NCBI GenBank assembly: GCA_037903475.1
Contig: JBAJFG010000614.1
Location: forward strand, 1-64,000
Direction: 5' to 3'
DNA length: 64,000 nucleotides
Source of the DNA: Ancylostoma caninum
Taxonomy: Eukaryota > Nematoda > Chromadorea > Rhabditida > Ancylostomatidae
How positions within the stretch are numbered: the first letter of the stretch is position 1; each line of letters starts with the position of its first letter. The translations under genes and the position numbers were made by a program. Below, one piece after another: positions 22,275 through 33,000 of the stretch. Below the pieces are notes generated by a model. That model was not told where the DNA came from and did no database searches. It saw only the letters and a list, made by a program, of their open reading frames with translations.

Positions 22275-22511
22275 TTAGGTTAAAAAAATCGTACTTCTCT
22301 GAGCCAGCAAAGTCGACAGAAGTGTTTTGAGCGACGTATTTTCATGGCCCATTCTTCCTCTCAGAGACACATCCAACTCGGATAGTTTTGTGATTATCTG
22401 AATTCTATGGTCACGTTTGAGATCCTGAACAGATCTCCTCGTGATAGCTTCCGCCAGTGCCCCCAGAGGAGTGTTGGCGTTATCCAGCTTGAGTCTGTAA
22501 CTCTGAGACAC
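22275..22511 (-). other. Unrecognised open frame of 78 codons
   Basis: The frame reads SQSYRLKLDNANTPLGALAE at its start and is hydrophilic and helix-like. It lies inside the hAT-like interval and could be a relic of an element protein. No motif is recognised. Confidence 0.25.
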
Positions 22512-22997
22512 TTACTATGTCCGAAATTGACTGACTCGGACCAATATTGGACTAAGAGTTTATTTGACGTTCCCTCGCGCATACGCTTGTAACTTTCCTT
22601 TTCCTAGCTGCAACGCTGTTACGGCGTGTGAACCCATGTTTCAATTTGAATTTCTATTCAAGACGATTTTTGCAAACGACTACATTTCGATTCACCTCTG
22701 AAAATGCCATCCATAGAAAGTGGATAGTGGAAATGTGAAAGTACAGAAAGAGAAGACGAGCTCTTGAATATGTACTAGAACTGCGATGGAAACATCGCTC
22801 TCTATTTCAAAATATTATTCCAAAGCTCGTGGTTCAAAAATCCGACAATCGATTTTACAACAACATAAGGTGTTTTTAGCATCCGAATCACTTATCCGTT
22901 ATCCGTTATCCGGTATCCGTTATCCGGTCATTTCTGGCCTATCCGTTATCTGCTCCGTTATCCGGGTCGCAGAAAATCTCGTATCCGCTCATCCCTG

Positions 22998-23690
22998 TTC
23001 TGTATGTGTGTCTGTGTCTGTGTGTGTCTGTGTGTCACGAAATTCCTTCATCCTGTTTTTTCATTTCAGAGAGAGTAGAGCGGTTATCCTATTCAAATCA
23101 TACCTCGTGGTTGCTAGCAGACTCCCTGCGGGTCACTGCTATGATAAGGGTGCGCTGGCGCCCAGAAGTGGGGGAGACGGGTCCCTTGCTGTGATAAGGG
23201 AGCGCCGGCGCCGAGAAGTGGGGGAGACGGGTCCCCTGCTGTGATAAGGGTGCGCCGGCACCTAAAAGTTTGAAAGTGTTAAGATGCGGGGATATTTCAG
23301 CACATCCTCTCATCACACCGTTGGACACGTCGGCCGGCGACTCCCCACATCTGTACGCTAGGCAATTCTACCCAAGATTGCACGCCACAGCCAGAGTGGC
23401 GTCGTAGTCACCTATCAGTAGGCGGAACTAAGTGTTGTTGGAGAAGTGTGACTGCGCCAATTAGGAAGAGGAACACTATACAACGAGTTCTCCTCCAAGT
23501 GATGGCCCAATATTGGTAAGCGTAAAACCACAGCACCCTATATGTAGTAGGTGTACGATGTGTGTTTCTATCCTTTGTTCCTTCTGCCACCACCTCCACT
23601 GTTGGTTCCATCCCATTTGTGCCCAACCATATCCCACCGCCCTCTTTTATACACTCATGCTAACCCTTATCACTTTACCAACCATAACAT
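22998..23690. other. Unassigned region with a 50-bp tandem repeat
   Basis: A TG/TC-rich stretch at 23000-23036 is followed by the tandem repeat at 23143-23265. No host exon is recognised. Confidence 0.4.
23143..23265 (+). repeat. 50-bp tandem repeat, about 2.5 units
   Basis: The unit contains GATAAGGGTGCGCYGGCGCC and AGAAGTGGGGGAGACGGGTC, ending CCYTGCTGT. Related GTAAGGGTGCGCC motifs occur at 18599-18660. Confidence 0.8.
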
Positions 23691-23694
23691 CTCA

Positions 23695-24085
23695 GACATT
23701 CGAACCGTGCGAGCGCTCTGCAATGACCGTCCGAGCGCTCCTCGCCAGCGCGGATGGTATGGTCTCAGACATGTTACCGTGCGAGCGCTCAGCGATGACC
23801 GTCCGAGCGCTCTGCAATGACCGTCCGAGCGCTCCCCGTTAGCGCTAGTGGTAGGGTCGTTGAGGAGCGCTCGCACGGTCATTGCTGAGCGCTCGCAGAA
23901 TTATGGGGGTGCGCTTACACGGTTTTCCATGTTTCTCGAGTCACTGCTTTGGATCGGTCATGTACACAACGAGAACTATTTGCGACTCGTGAAACACCTT
24001 AAACCTCACGAGCGCTCCACCATCCCCTGCCAGCGACCTGCGGTGACCGTACGCCCCGCACTCAGCGTGCGCTCGGACGGTGCAA
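23695..24085. repeat. Inverted and direct repeats of GAGCGCTCGCACGGT
   Basis: ACCGTGCGAGCGCTC and its complement recur with spacers such as TGCAATGACCGTCC. Direct copies of the same 15-mer in longer tandem units lie at 26348-26480. The arrangement suggests ends and interior of a small inverted-repeat element. Its right edge meets the 3' tail of the CR1 fragment. Confidence 0.6.
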
Positions 24086-24900
24086 TCAATCAATCATTTA
24101 TTGCGGTGCATAAGGCACACGCATGAAAAAAAAATAAAACGACGTCAAAGGAAATGTAACGAACACAGAAACGCGAAACTCAACATAACAACTGGGGGGA
24201 AACTTCACCAATACTAGGTGGTCAACAAATGCTTAGAGGCCATGCGTTTAAAAGAGAAGAAGTTTGGAGGAGAAGGAACATGACCATATCTCAGTGATAA
24301 GTAAGAAAAACCAGCTCTGCATGTAAAACTCACACGTCTAATTGTTGTTTTCGGGCCTTCATATGATATCTTCTCCGAGCTACCTCTTGTTTTTGATTTG
24401 ACAATCGTGAAAAACTTACTAACATCAACTTTGAGCATACCAGATAACATTTTGTAGAGCGTACAAACATCTAACACCTTCCTCCTAGACTCAAGCGTAT
24501 GAATGTTGTAGTAAGCATTCCTTACCCTAGCTCCAGGTATTCTAGAATACAGAAAACCCCCAGTCCTGATCAGCATCTTTCTTGTAAAGTTATTCTGAAT
24601 CCTCTCAAGCATCTTTATGTCCTTTTTCCTATGAGGATAGAAGACCACAGCACCAAATTCAACAATAGGCCTAACATATGTCTTATATGCCCTCAGAAGA
24701 ATGCCTCTATCTTTAAGGGATAGCCCCCTAAAGATATGATACGTGCGGGCAACTGCTCTCCTACAGAGATTTCGGTAGTGCTCCGAGAAGGAAAGTCTGT
24801 TGTCATATCGGAAACCCAAATCCACGACCTTATCCACAGTTCTTATTGCATAACCTTGAAGTGTGTAGGCGATTTGAAGTGGTGAGCTACCTAGGCGCAA
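24086..24900 (-). pseudogene. CR1-like retroposon, 3' fragment (RT thumb and C-terminus)
   Basis: A 228-codon open frame on the - strand (24900-24214) reads VDKVVDLGFRYDNRLSFSEH then YKTYVRPIVEFGAVVFYPHR and ERIQNNFTRKM, the usual C-terminal part of CR1/Jockey reverse transcriptases downstream of the catalytic YADD. After the stop a 3' UTR ends in AATAAATGATTGATTGATTG, a short tandem tail typical of CR1-type elements. It is 5'-truncated at about 24900. The remaining frame is open, which suggests a fairly recent insertion. Confidence 0.85.
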
Positions 24901-26341
24901 GTGCGAACGTAATGCTTTTTATTCCGTTCTCTTATTTTTCTGTTGCTTCTTCCAATCCCTCACAAATCCCTTCCTCTCGAATGACACAGCCCTAGGACAA
25001 TGTAAAACGGATGAGCGAAATCAAAATAACACAGGCTCGATTAAATCGCCGGCAGAAGTTCGATAACCTGAGCAGTATCTCAGCCCATCATTACATTCGA
25101 TGGTGTCCAGATAGGGAGCTTTCACCTATGCTGATGAGGGTAGATCGGATCCGGGACGCGGTCTCGGACTTAAGGATGGATTTAGAAAGATGCATTTTAA
25201 TTTGAACAGAGCAGGTGTTTACATGTAGGTGCGCAAATGTGGCTCGAATGGACACTGAGAAAAGTCATTGCTAGAATGGCCGGCTGATACTTCCAGAGAA
25301 AAGTTCTCCTGAAATTGGTTTGAATTTGCCACAAAAGGCTTCAACTAACAAAATCACTTCTAACTCCAAAACAAAGCTTAGCGTAGTTGTCAGACAGGTT
25401 GCCACTGTCACTGTCACTGAGCAAGGAGGGCGCGTTTGTGCTCAGCCAGAGAAGGGGTGTGGCTAACGGTGTCCCGTTAGCCACGCTCCTTTTTTGGCAC
25501 GCTGACAGCCAGTAAGGCTCATGCAGAGGGGGGTAATCCTTGAACTGGAATTCTTAAAACCCTCCAAAATTTTTCCATGGAAGGCTATTTCCTATGCTAA
25601 TTAAGGACATCTTTGCCAGCGTATTTGGTCTCGATTCAAAAGTGTATCACTTCCATCACTTCCCCTTTATTTATTGAAGTTTTTCGAACCTTTTTCTTTC
25701 AAATGGACCCATTTAGATGATAGTTTTATTTTATTTCCATTTAGATGACAGTTTTATTTTGAGGGCTCCGTAGCTGTAATTCTATTAGTTTGTAAAAGTA
25801 GTCGAAACGCGCAATGTTCACATCCTCTAGGTGAGTCGGTGTAGCTGTCAGCAGAAGCACCGTAACACCAATGTACCTACAGGTCATCATTAGCCACGCC
25901 CCTTTTTTGGTTGAGCCTAAACCCCGCCGCTACTGAGGACTGGGTGGCATTGACATCGTAGAAGTGCATGTGGAAATGGCTGAGAAATTGTTCAAAACGT
26001 AGAAACAAGGGTGTTATGCCCGATTTAACAAAACTCGATGTTGCGGAGATGGCAGCTGGAGTTAGAATCAGGTTCTGAGGGGAATCACATACAATACGTG
26101 ACACTTTTGTTCACTCCCAACCGGAGCCCCAAGATGAGAAGTTAAGTAAGAAGTAATAAAAAAAGGCAAATTCAATAACAATGCAAAAACAGCGTTACAA
26201 TCCCACAAAAGGGACTATAAATGGAAAACCTATCTCCGTAGCTGCTGTCGTCGATTGGACTCAAAGCAGGCCTGTCCGATGAGCCGCCGACCTCAGAAAT
26301 GTAAATAAGAGAAGTAGTACATTATAGTACTCCCGTATCAT
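24901..26341. other. Unassigned region
   Basis: TTAGCCACGCYCCTTTTTTGG occurs at about 25483 and 25894 and may mark ends of a small repeat. An 11-bp duplication, ATTTAGATGA, is near 25711 and 25740. No host exon is recognised. Confidence 0.4.
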
Positions 26342-26347
26342 TTGCAA

Positions 26348-26480
26348 GGGTGCAGCGCTCGCACGGTGAGAGGCTCCGCCCACAAATTAACGTGCAGCGC
26401 TCGCACGGTGAGAGGCCCCGCCCATAAATTTAGGTGCAGCGCTCGCACGGTCAGCCCTGAATTCGGAGCGCTCGCACGGT
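26348..26480 (+). repeat. Tandem repeat with GCAGCGCTCGCACGGT
   Basis: Three units of about 41 bp contain GCAGCGCTCGCACGGTGAGA and GGCYCCGCCCAYAAATT. The core is the complement of that at 23.7-24.1 kb. Confidence 0.8.
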
Positions 26481-27382
26481 TCGAGTGTCTAAGATACAAG
26501 AACCGGGAACTATTTTCTCTCATCATTCCGGTAGGTAGCTGCTGCAATCAACCGAAAGCTGAACCAGAACAGGATGTTACTAATTTGTAGCGTATCCACT
26601 AGCGTAGGGAGAATATAGCTATAAAAAGCAATGCAATGCCACACTTCCGGTTGATTTTCCTTTAGGAAAATCGGTAGGACAACATGTTCCATTGGTGTGG
26701 TTATAAGATGAGTTAATGCGAGCGAGGCGAGCATCAGAAGAAGTCTGGAAATCCGCCGGTAGCCGGACGGCCAGACTGGTTTGTTAATGAGGATATTTTC
26801 ACTCTAGTTCCTTATATTACCTTCCGCTCCTTCGTCTTTCCCTTGCGCCTTTCTTCTCTTTATTTCCTCCATCACTTGAGAAAAATTTCCTCAATCGTTT
26901 TCTTACCGGGGCTTCTCCTCGGTCTTCTCTCCTTCGCTTAAAGACAGCACTTACGATAAAAAAAGTCGTCGATTTTTGCATGGAATTCTACTCCAGAGGC
27001 TACCAATGTGCCCACGGTAGAGAAAAGACCATTCAAAAGGACAAAGTTTGTGAAAAATACTATGTTGTATTTTGCCAATGTATGTCCATTCGTACGAGTT
27101 CTATCGCCTGAGATGGGTGAGGCTGCCGGGATGCCGACAGGATCTCCGCTATCGGAAAATCCTCATAGATCCCTTATCAGCTGAGAAACACAGCCGCACA
27201 CGATCAGAGAGAGTGGAGCGGGGTTGAGCATGGCGGGCGCATTTGTACATGCGACGAGTTTTATTACTCGAGTAACTGCATGATTCGGAGTGATTCCTTT
27301 TGCAGTTACGCTCCAATTGATGGCACCTTTAAAATAAGCAAGAATACGAGGGAACTTTTTTCAGCGTGAGTGCTGCCTTTAA
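26481..27382. other. Unassigned region
   Basis: At 26730-26780 GAAGTCTGG...GGCCAGACTGG resembles the pre-terminal part of Helitron-like copy C (around 37270). At 27368-27378 there is a right end GTGCTGCCT of another TTAA MITE. No host exon is recognised. Confidence 0.4.
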
Positions 27383-27830
27383 ACGCAGTGTCTCACCTCA
27401 TTTTGGGTATTGAGATATCCACAGATTCAGGTGCAGCTCGAGGCGCTGATTCCAATGATGTGCTTGATGTCAGAAAACACCCTCAAAAACCCCTACTTTT
27501 ACGGCAAAATTAGATACAGGCGTGGACGAGTTTCCCTGCTAGGAAGCTAGCAAAAGCGGAGCTGAGAAGCTGAGATTGCACATTAAAATGAACTTCTCAG
27601 CAGCAGCTATATCATACAAACAAACATTTTCGTGTTGAAAAACCATGCCGCACCCTCAGCAAGCTCTTGCTGCGGAATGAACCCTCTCGTCCACTGGCCG
27701 AGAATTTCAAAATTCTCGGCCAAATAAACCCGTAACTTATCGTTTCCACGAAACTTAAAGTATATTTTTGTGCTCAGCGGCTCACGTATGTTCGAATCTC
27801 GAATGCGGCCCATGAGCTGAGACACTGCCT
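27383..27830. mobile_element. TTAA-flanked MITE (AGGCAGTGTCTCA family, complete)
   Basis: It lies between TTAA at 27379-27382 and TTAA at 27831-27834. The right end is the complement of AGGCAGTGTCTCAGCTCATG; the left end has one mismatch (ACGCAGTGTCTCA). Internal blocks such as CATTAAAATGAACTTCTCAG are shared with 15563-15860, 17680-18117 and 31190-31430. Confidence 0.75.
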
Positions 27831-27834
27831 TTAA

Positions 27835-28756
27835 GTGAAAGGGGTGTGCCGGACTCCCGTCCATACTCGAACTCGAAGGGAAAGATTTACGGTGCTATTT
27901 TTGAAAAGAACTTCCCTTTTAATGGGTGGAAAAATTTGTTGGATGCGTATCACTCCGGGCTTTTGCAATTTTTATCCAATGATAGCTAGAGATAGATAAG
28001 CGTATATCATTGCGATGCGAAATGGTGCGTTAGCCCAAATTTTCCTCATGATGATTTCCTGTATACTTCATCTTCTTTCTGCGTTTGATTACCTTTTCTT
28101 TATATGGGTAAAAATGTACTATTTCCGCCGTCTTCTATACGTCTTACTTCCTTCGATTGTGGAAAGACAAACTACTTAGAACTTAAAGGTAGCAACAGTC
28201 TACCAAAATGAACAGGTCTAGGGCAATTTACACTAATTACATGTCAGCGGTGAGTCAGAGGCACACACGCATTCGCGTTGGATTTTGTACCAAGACAGAT
28301 CAGCAAGGCAGACACAAACAGGCGCGAGCAGCGAGTGTCATACTAGCCGCGATGAGGGCAATCTGCGCTAGATGCGTTCGTTTCAATCCCAGTTCTTTCA
28401 CGGCTGTGAGAGAAATTTGTGAATGAGTTTCCGTGATTAACGGTTGCAATAAAAGCGCTGTACCACACGCCTAATAATTTAGGCGACTTGTTCCATGACC
28501 CAAACTCTTTTTTTTTTTTGATGCATTGGACAGTATCGGTCTAGAAACTCTCGGGTTAAATAGAATAGTGTCGCAGTAGATTTTCAAGAAACACCTCACG
28601 CGCTAGCCGTGAAACCAATGAATTAGTTCTTCACGCCTCTTCTTGCAAAAGAAACCTCGAACAACGATGCCGAGCGACAGCCGCGAATGTCCCGCGACGT
28701 AAACGCCGTTTGAGCTGTATCAGCAATGCGTTGGCCCTATCCTTTATCATACAGGG
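27835..28756. other. Unassigned region with a partial MITE
   Basis: TCTAGGGCAATTTACACTAA at 28212 matches the left end of the MITE at 12679-12927; its right end is not clear. No host exon is recognised. Confidence 0.4.
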
Positions 28757-28972
28757 GTAAAATGGAGTTGGGAGGGGGGGACTTGGTGTTAGTTGATGAT
28801 ATGACCTGCCCTTCACATTCTGAATTGTTCGCATTTCAGGTAACTACTGTACATTAAGAGAGCTAACATTTCAGAGCGTCCTGGACGTGTCAGCTAACAA
28901 GTCTGAAAGTGCAGGATAGGTCAGATTATCGACTAATACCAAGTGCCCCCCCCCCCCAACTCCATTTCCTCC
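28757..28972. repeat. Inverted repeat with G-tract/C-tract arms
   Basis: AATGGAGTTGGGAGGGGGGG, ACTTGGTGTTAGTTGATGAT and TGACCT on the left pair with the right arm AGGTCA...ACTAATACCAAGTG(C)nCAACTCCATTT. The centre is around 28862. This looks like a foldback MITE. Confidence 0.7.
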
Positions 28973-29010
28973 TCATGTATAGACGCATGCGAGTCAAACG
29001 CGCGCATCTA

Positions 29011-29663
29011 CTCTGAACTTTCTGCCCGCGGTGGATCCGCGGTACGCCCGAGGTGGAGCGTCGGTTCGCCACCGCGGGCATGTGCGGGTCCACCGCGGAT
29101 GTACTGCGGCGCCACCGCGGGCATGTGCGGCTCCACCGCGGGCATGTGCGGACCCACCGCGGGCATATGCGGGTCCACCGCGGGAACATGCATTTTCAAG
29201 GGACTGGTTATTTTCTTCTAAAAATGGTCCTGTATCGAAGATCCTGTCGTTAAGAGGAGGAGGCAAATCCACGGTGGCAGTGATATTTCATCCTGAAAGC
29301 GTTTTTACACCACTTACACCCATTCGAACCCACGAACCTTTTCGAACTCATGTTTCCCAATCCGCTCTCTTATCCACTCGGCCATGCGTGCATCGTGCGT
29401 AGAGGTTTTGTTGGCATTGATGACGCAATCATCTCTACTGCAGGTCCACCGTGGGCATGTGCGGGTCCACCGCGGATAGCAATGTTACAGCGGGTCCACC
29501 GCGGGCATGTGCGGATACACCGCGGGCACGTGCGGGCATAGCGCGGGAGTGACGTCACTCCCGGTTGTCCACCGTGGGCATGTGCGGATTTATCGCGGGC
29601 AACCGCGGATCCACCGCGGATCGACCTCGTACCGCGGGTCCACCGCGGGCAGAAAGTTCAGAG
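29011..29663. mobile_element. TA-flanked foldback element with GC-rich tandem repeats
   Basis: The ends CTCTGAACTTTCTGCCCGCG (29011) and the complement of CGCGGGCAGAAAGTTCAGAG (ending 29663) continue as about 34 bp of inverted repeat and are flanked by TA (29009-29010, 29664-29665). Two blocks of a 21-bp tandem unit, TCCACCGCGGGCATGTGCGGG, lie at about 29045-29190 and 29435-29660. The middle has a tRNA-like core at 29341-29394. The outside sequence (CGCGCATC and AATTGCCCT) is the right end of an AGGGCAATT MITE, so this element jumped into it. Confidence 0.8.
29341..29394 (-). other. tRNA-like core inside the foldback element
   Basis: On the - strand GCATGGCCGAGTGGATAAGA and GAGCGGATTGG are followed by GAGTTCGAAAAG, resembling box A and box B. 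The spacing is short and acceptor pairing is not evident, so it is a derived sequence, not a tRNA gene. Confidence 0.45.
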
Positions 29664-29803
29664 TAGTAGAATTGCCCTATAGAGATGCTCGCCCGACTAT
29701 TTGGTGAATGCGAAAGTATTTGCAAGTCAGAACACAACTCGCTATCAGTGTCTCAATCAAAAAAGCATTATGTTATGTTCGATTCTTCATTCGATTAAAG
29801 CCG

Positions 29804-30049
29804 ATGCAGCAGCTGGTCATATTGCTATTCTTCGCGAAGTTGTCACTAGAGGGAAAGTGTGAGTCTCATTGCCGAAAAAAGAAGCTCTGTGAAAATATTG
29901 CTTATACAGCACGTTCTAACTTTCCAGATACTGGGCCGATGTGTACTTTGGTGCAACCCGAGGATCTGGAAAAGCATTGCAATGCTACCGTGTTATATAT
30001 GACCACGTTTGAGAACCAATCAATTATTTTATATCCGGAGTTATATTAT
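29804..30049 (+). CDS. L-domain gene exons 1-2 (signal peptide and start of L domain 1)
   Basis: Exon 1 ends at AAGT before GTGAGT (29859). Exon 2 starts after TTTCCAG (29927) and ends before GTGAGG (30050). Exon 2 (122 nt) corresponds to the 125-nt exon at 6844-6720: CTLVQPEDLEKHC against CTVIRVKDLEQNPDKC, and PELYY against PKLYD just before the donor. The entry and exit phases are the same in both genes. Confidence 0.72.
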
Positions 30050-33000
30050 GTGAGGCCGCAGCAACTATTAAAATTATCGATAAGTAAAACTGCTGTAGGC
30101 GCAAGGTCGGCATCTGACATTCAAAAACGTCGCAAAAATATGCTATGCGGATGCAGCATTTATTCCGTTCGCATTGCTCCAGAAGATTTACAACCAAGAC
30201 ATTCCACCGAGAACTATGGGCCTCCCAGTATCTCGCCATGTATGCAGTAACAGGTGTAGAATTGTTGGTATTCCTAGTATGTATGTAGTAAGTATGCAAG
30301 CAGGTCTGTGAAGATGTCGCAAAATTCTACGATAGGTCAGCGATAGTGATTTCAAGATCCTCCTATATAAATCCTGGTGGTGCAGTAAAATTTTCTAGAG
30401 AATAGTCGTGGAGCGCCAGCACGTGATCGCATGATTTCATCATGAGGCTGGAACAGACCAGGCATAGACCGTGCTCGCGAGGATGCGAAGCTGACGGGAC
30501 ATTCGGACGATGTTTCGTCATAAGTGCATAGATGTAGTGGAAATCGTGGTGGTACCTCTCTTCGTATGGTTTCGTTCGTTACGATGATGCTGGATACATT
30601 CGCCAATAGCGAACGCGGAAGAATCAGACAGCGCATTCAGGATTTTGTGGTGGGACCAACGTCCTTCGCTGGCAGTCCCGCAGGCTACGGATGTAGTGAA
30701 CAAACTTATTGCCGTTCTAGCGATACACATGACTCCGTGAGATGTTCCATGCTATCGAGGTCGCGGACTATTGGCGATGTCAAGTCAGCCCACATGATAT
30801 TTTTGGTGAATTCGATGAATCAAACTTTCTCAATATTTCCTAACTTTCTTCTATTACCCTCGAGATTTATAAAGCCTTTGGAAGCACTATCGAGGACAGT
30901 TGTGCAGGGGCCCGACACTGTTGAAAACGCGATTCATATATCTGTCCCTGCTGGAGGCGATGCACCAGTCATACGGTAAATGGTGATATAGGGGTCCACC
31001 GATGGAGGAGGGGTGCCGTCTACAGATTGGTAAAGCGGCATGCGGTGGCTTCGTCGATGGAAACGTTGTGCGGAGTAGCGTCTCCATCGACATCCATAAT
31101 CGTGATGTCATGTCAGAGTGCGAGGCAGGCAAAAGGAGCCTCCATGTGAGCGCCTTGTAATATTTTAGACAACCACGCCAAAGTCTTGGAAGCTGTGTCT
31201 CACCACATGATCGGTAACGAGATATCAACGGAATCTGGTCCTTCTCGACGCGCTGATTCCAAGAATGTGATTGTTGGAGTCAAAAAAAACTGTCAAAAAC
31301 CCTTATTTTGAAGGCCAAACTTGACATTGGAGCGAACGAGTTCGCTTGCTAGGAAGTTAGAATAAGCGGAGCTGGGAAGTTGAGATTACCCATTAAAATG
31401 AAGTTCTCAGCAGTAGCTATTCTGAATATTTGTACCACGATGTGCCCACCGTCATCCCATAGTTAAAGTTCGGCGCGCCAACCCTGGGCAAACAGTGGGG
31501 ACACCGCGGGCTATTTGTGGGGCCATCGTGGGCTAACGGTGGACTCACGAGGGGGCCTGGGGGATTTCCGCTGTGGGATTTCTGAGGGAAAACTGGGTGA
31601 TTTCCATGGAGAAATTGGGGGATTTCCAGGGACTTTCCAGGGGCTGATCGGGATGTTTCCAGGGGTTAATCATGATACTTCCAGGGTTTAATTGGGGTCC
31701 TTCCGTGGGTTATTCGGGGTTCCTCCGTGGATTAGTCGAGGTGCTTCCGGGGTAGATCGGGGTGTTCCCGGGTTCAAACGGGGTACTTCCGGGGGTTGAT
31801 CGGGGTGCTTCCGGAGTTTAAACGGGGTACTTCCGGGGGTCGATCGAGTGTCCTCGTGGTCTTCCGCCTCACATTCTCTTCATGTCCTGATAGCCTCTTT
31901 CTGCATTAGCACCATACAACAGCGCATTTTATTTAAAACAAAAAACATTTATTTTAAACAAACTGACACTAAAAACAATAAAATCATGGGAGCAGCAGAA
32001 CAAGAATGCTTCGCGAGTGGAGCGGAACACGCCGAAATTAGCAAAAAGGTAGTCTAACGCGACCATCTGAACAATGCGAAACGCAGTAAAAACACGTGAT
32101 AAAGACCTTTGCATTCGCGACTGTCGAAGCAATTATTCCTCTTCAAACAATTAGTTACGATATGTGCCAATTGATTGCTGCAAAGAGTAACTAGAGCTAC
32201 TGCCGGTACTAAAACAATGCCCTTACTTCACCACCCAAGAGACGATAGCAGGACTACTTTTGCTATAATCCCCTCTATGGTAAACAAGGCACTGTGCGTT
32301 TACTGTTTATTGTGAAGCGTCTGTTTTTCGCCGGAATACTCATAACCTGAGCGAGTTGGGGAGTGTACCGGTCCTTTGTTTTTCCGTTTTCAAATAAAAC
32401 GCTGTGCGGTGAACGTCAAGATTCATAAAAAAGAGGAATAGAAAACAAACAAAAAATGAGGGCAAAACATCTCCGACAATGACCTGCATAGGCGTAGGCC
32501 CTGCATTCCCATGGGGCATCATACTCCTCAGACAATTTCGGGGGCAAATCCCGTTCCGCCCGCCGGCGAATCCACGACGAAACGTTTGAACGAGGACCAA
32601 TAGCGAACAAACAGCGGGCGGAACCACATATGTTGCAGGCCAAACGCGCTGTCGGGCAAATCGCGGGCTGAACGCAGAATCATTCGGGCTGATGCACGAC
32701 CGTCGGGGTTTGGCCCGCTATGTGAAGAGTGTCGGGCATCGGGCCGCTTTTCGCGTCCACTGACCGCCGTCAAATATCTCCAAAAAAAGCGGCCTGAACG
32801 AACAAATATTTCGGCTCAATAAGGAAATGGCCCGGTCGTGATAGTTGGTTGGTGATTGTAGGGAAGTGATAAAGGATGAAGGCAATACAGGTATGGAAGA
32901 GATCGGCAGCATGGATGGCCTAGTGGATAAAGCAGCGGACTCTCAGTCATTCATAAAGAATGGTCAGGTTGGTTCGAATTCTCTCAGTAATAGAAGAAGA

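Larger units (their letters stand above)
19852..22997. mobile_element. hAT-like inverted ends enclosing Helitron-like copy B
   Basis: CAGGGATGAGC at 19852 and GCTCATCCCTG ending at 22997 are perfect inverted termini of hAT type. Both are followed inwards by repeated GTTATCCG motifs. Subtracting Helitron-like copy B (20210-21826) leaves about 1.5 kb. The 8 bp outside the two ends do not match, so this may be two fragments, not one insertion. No hAT transposase was found. Confidence 0.55.

Noticed and set aside
28943..29541. Arg/His-rich open frames and a CRISPR-like look of regularly spaced repeats
   Set aside because: The 21-bp units are contiguous tandem repeats in a eukaryotic foldback element, without spacers or cas genes.
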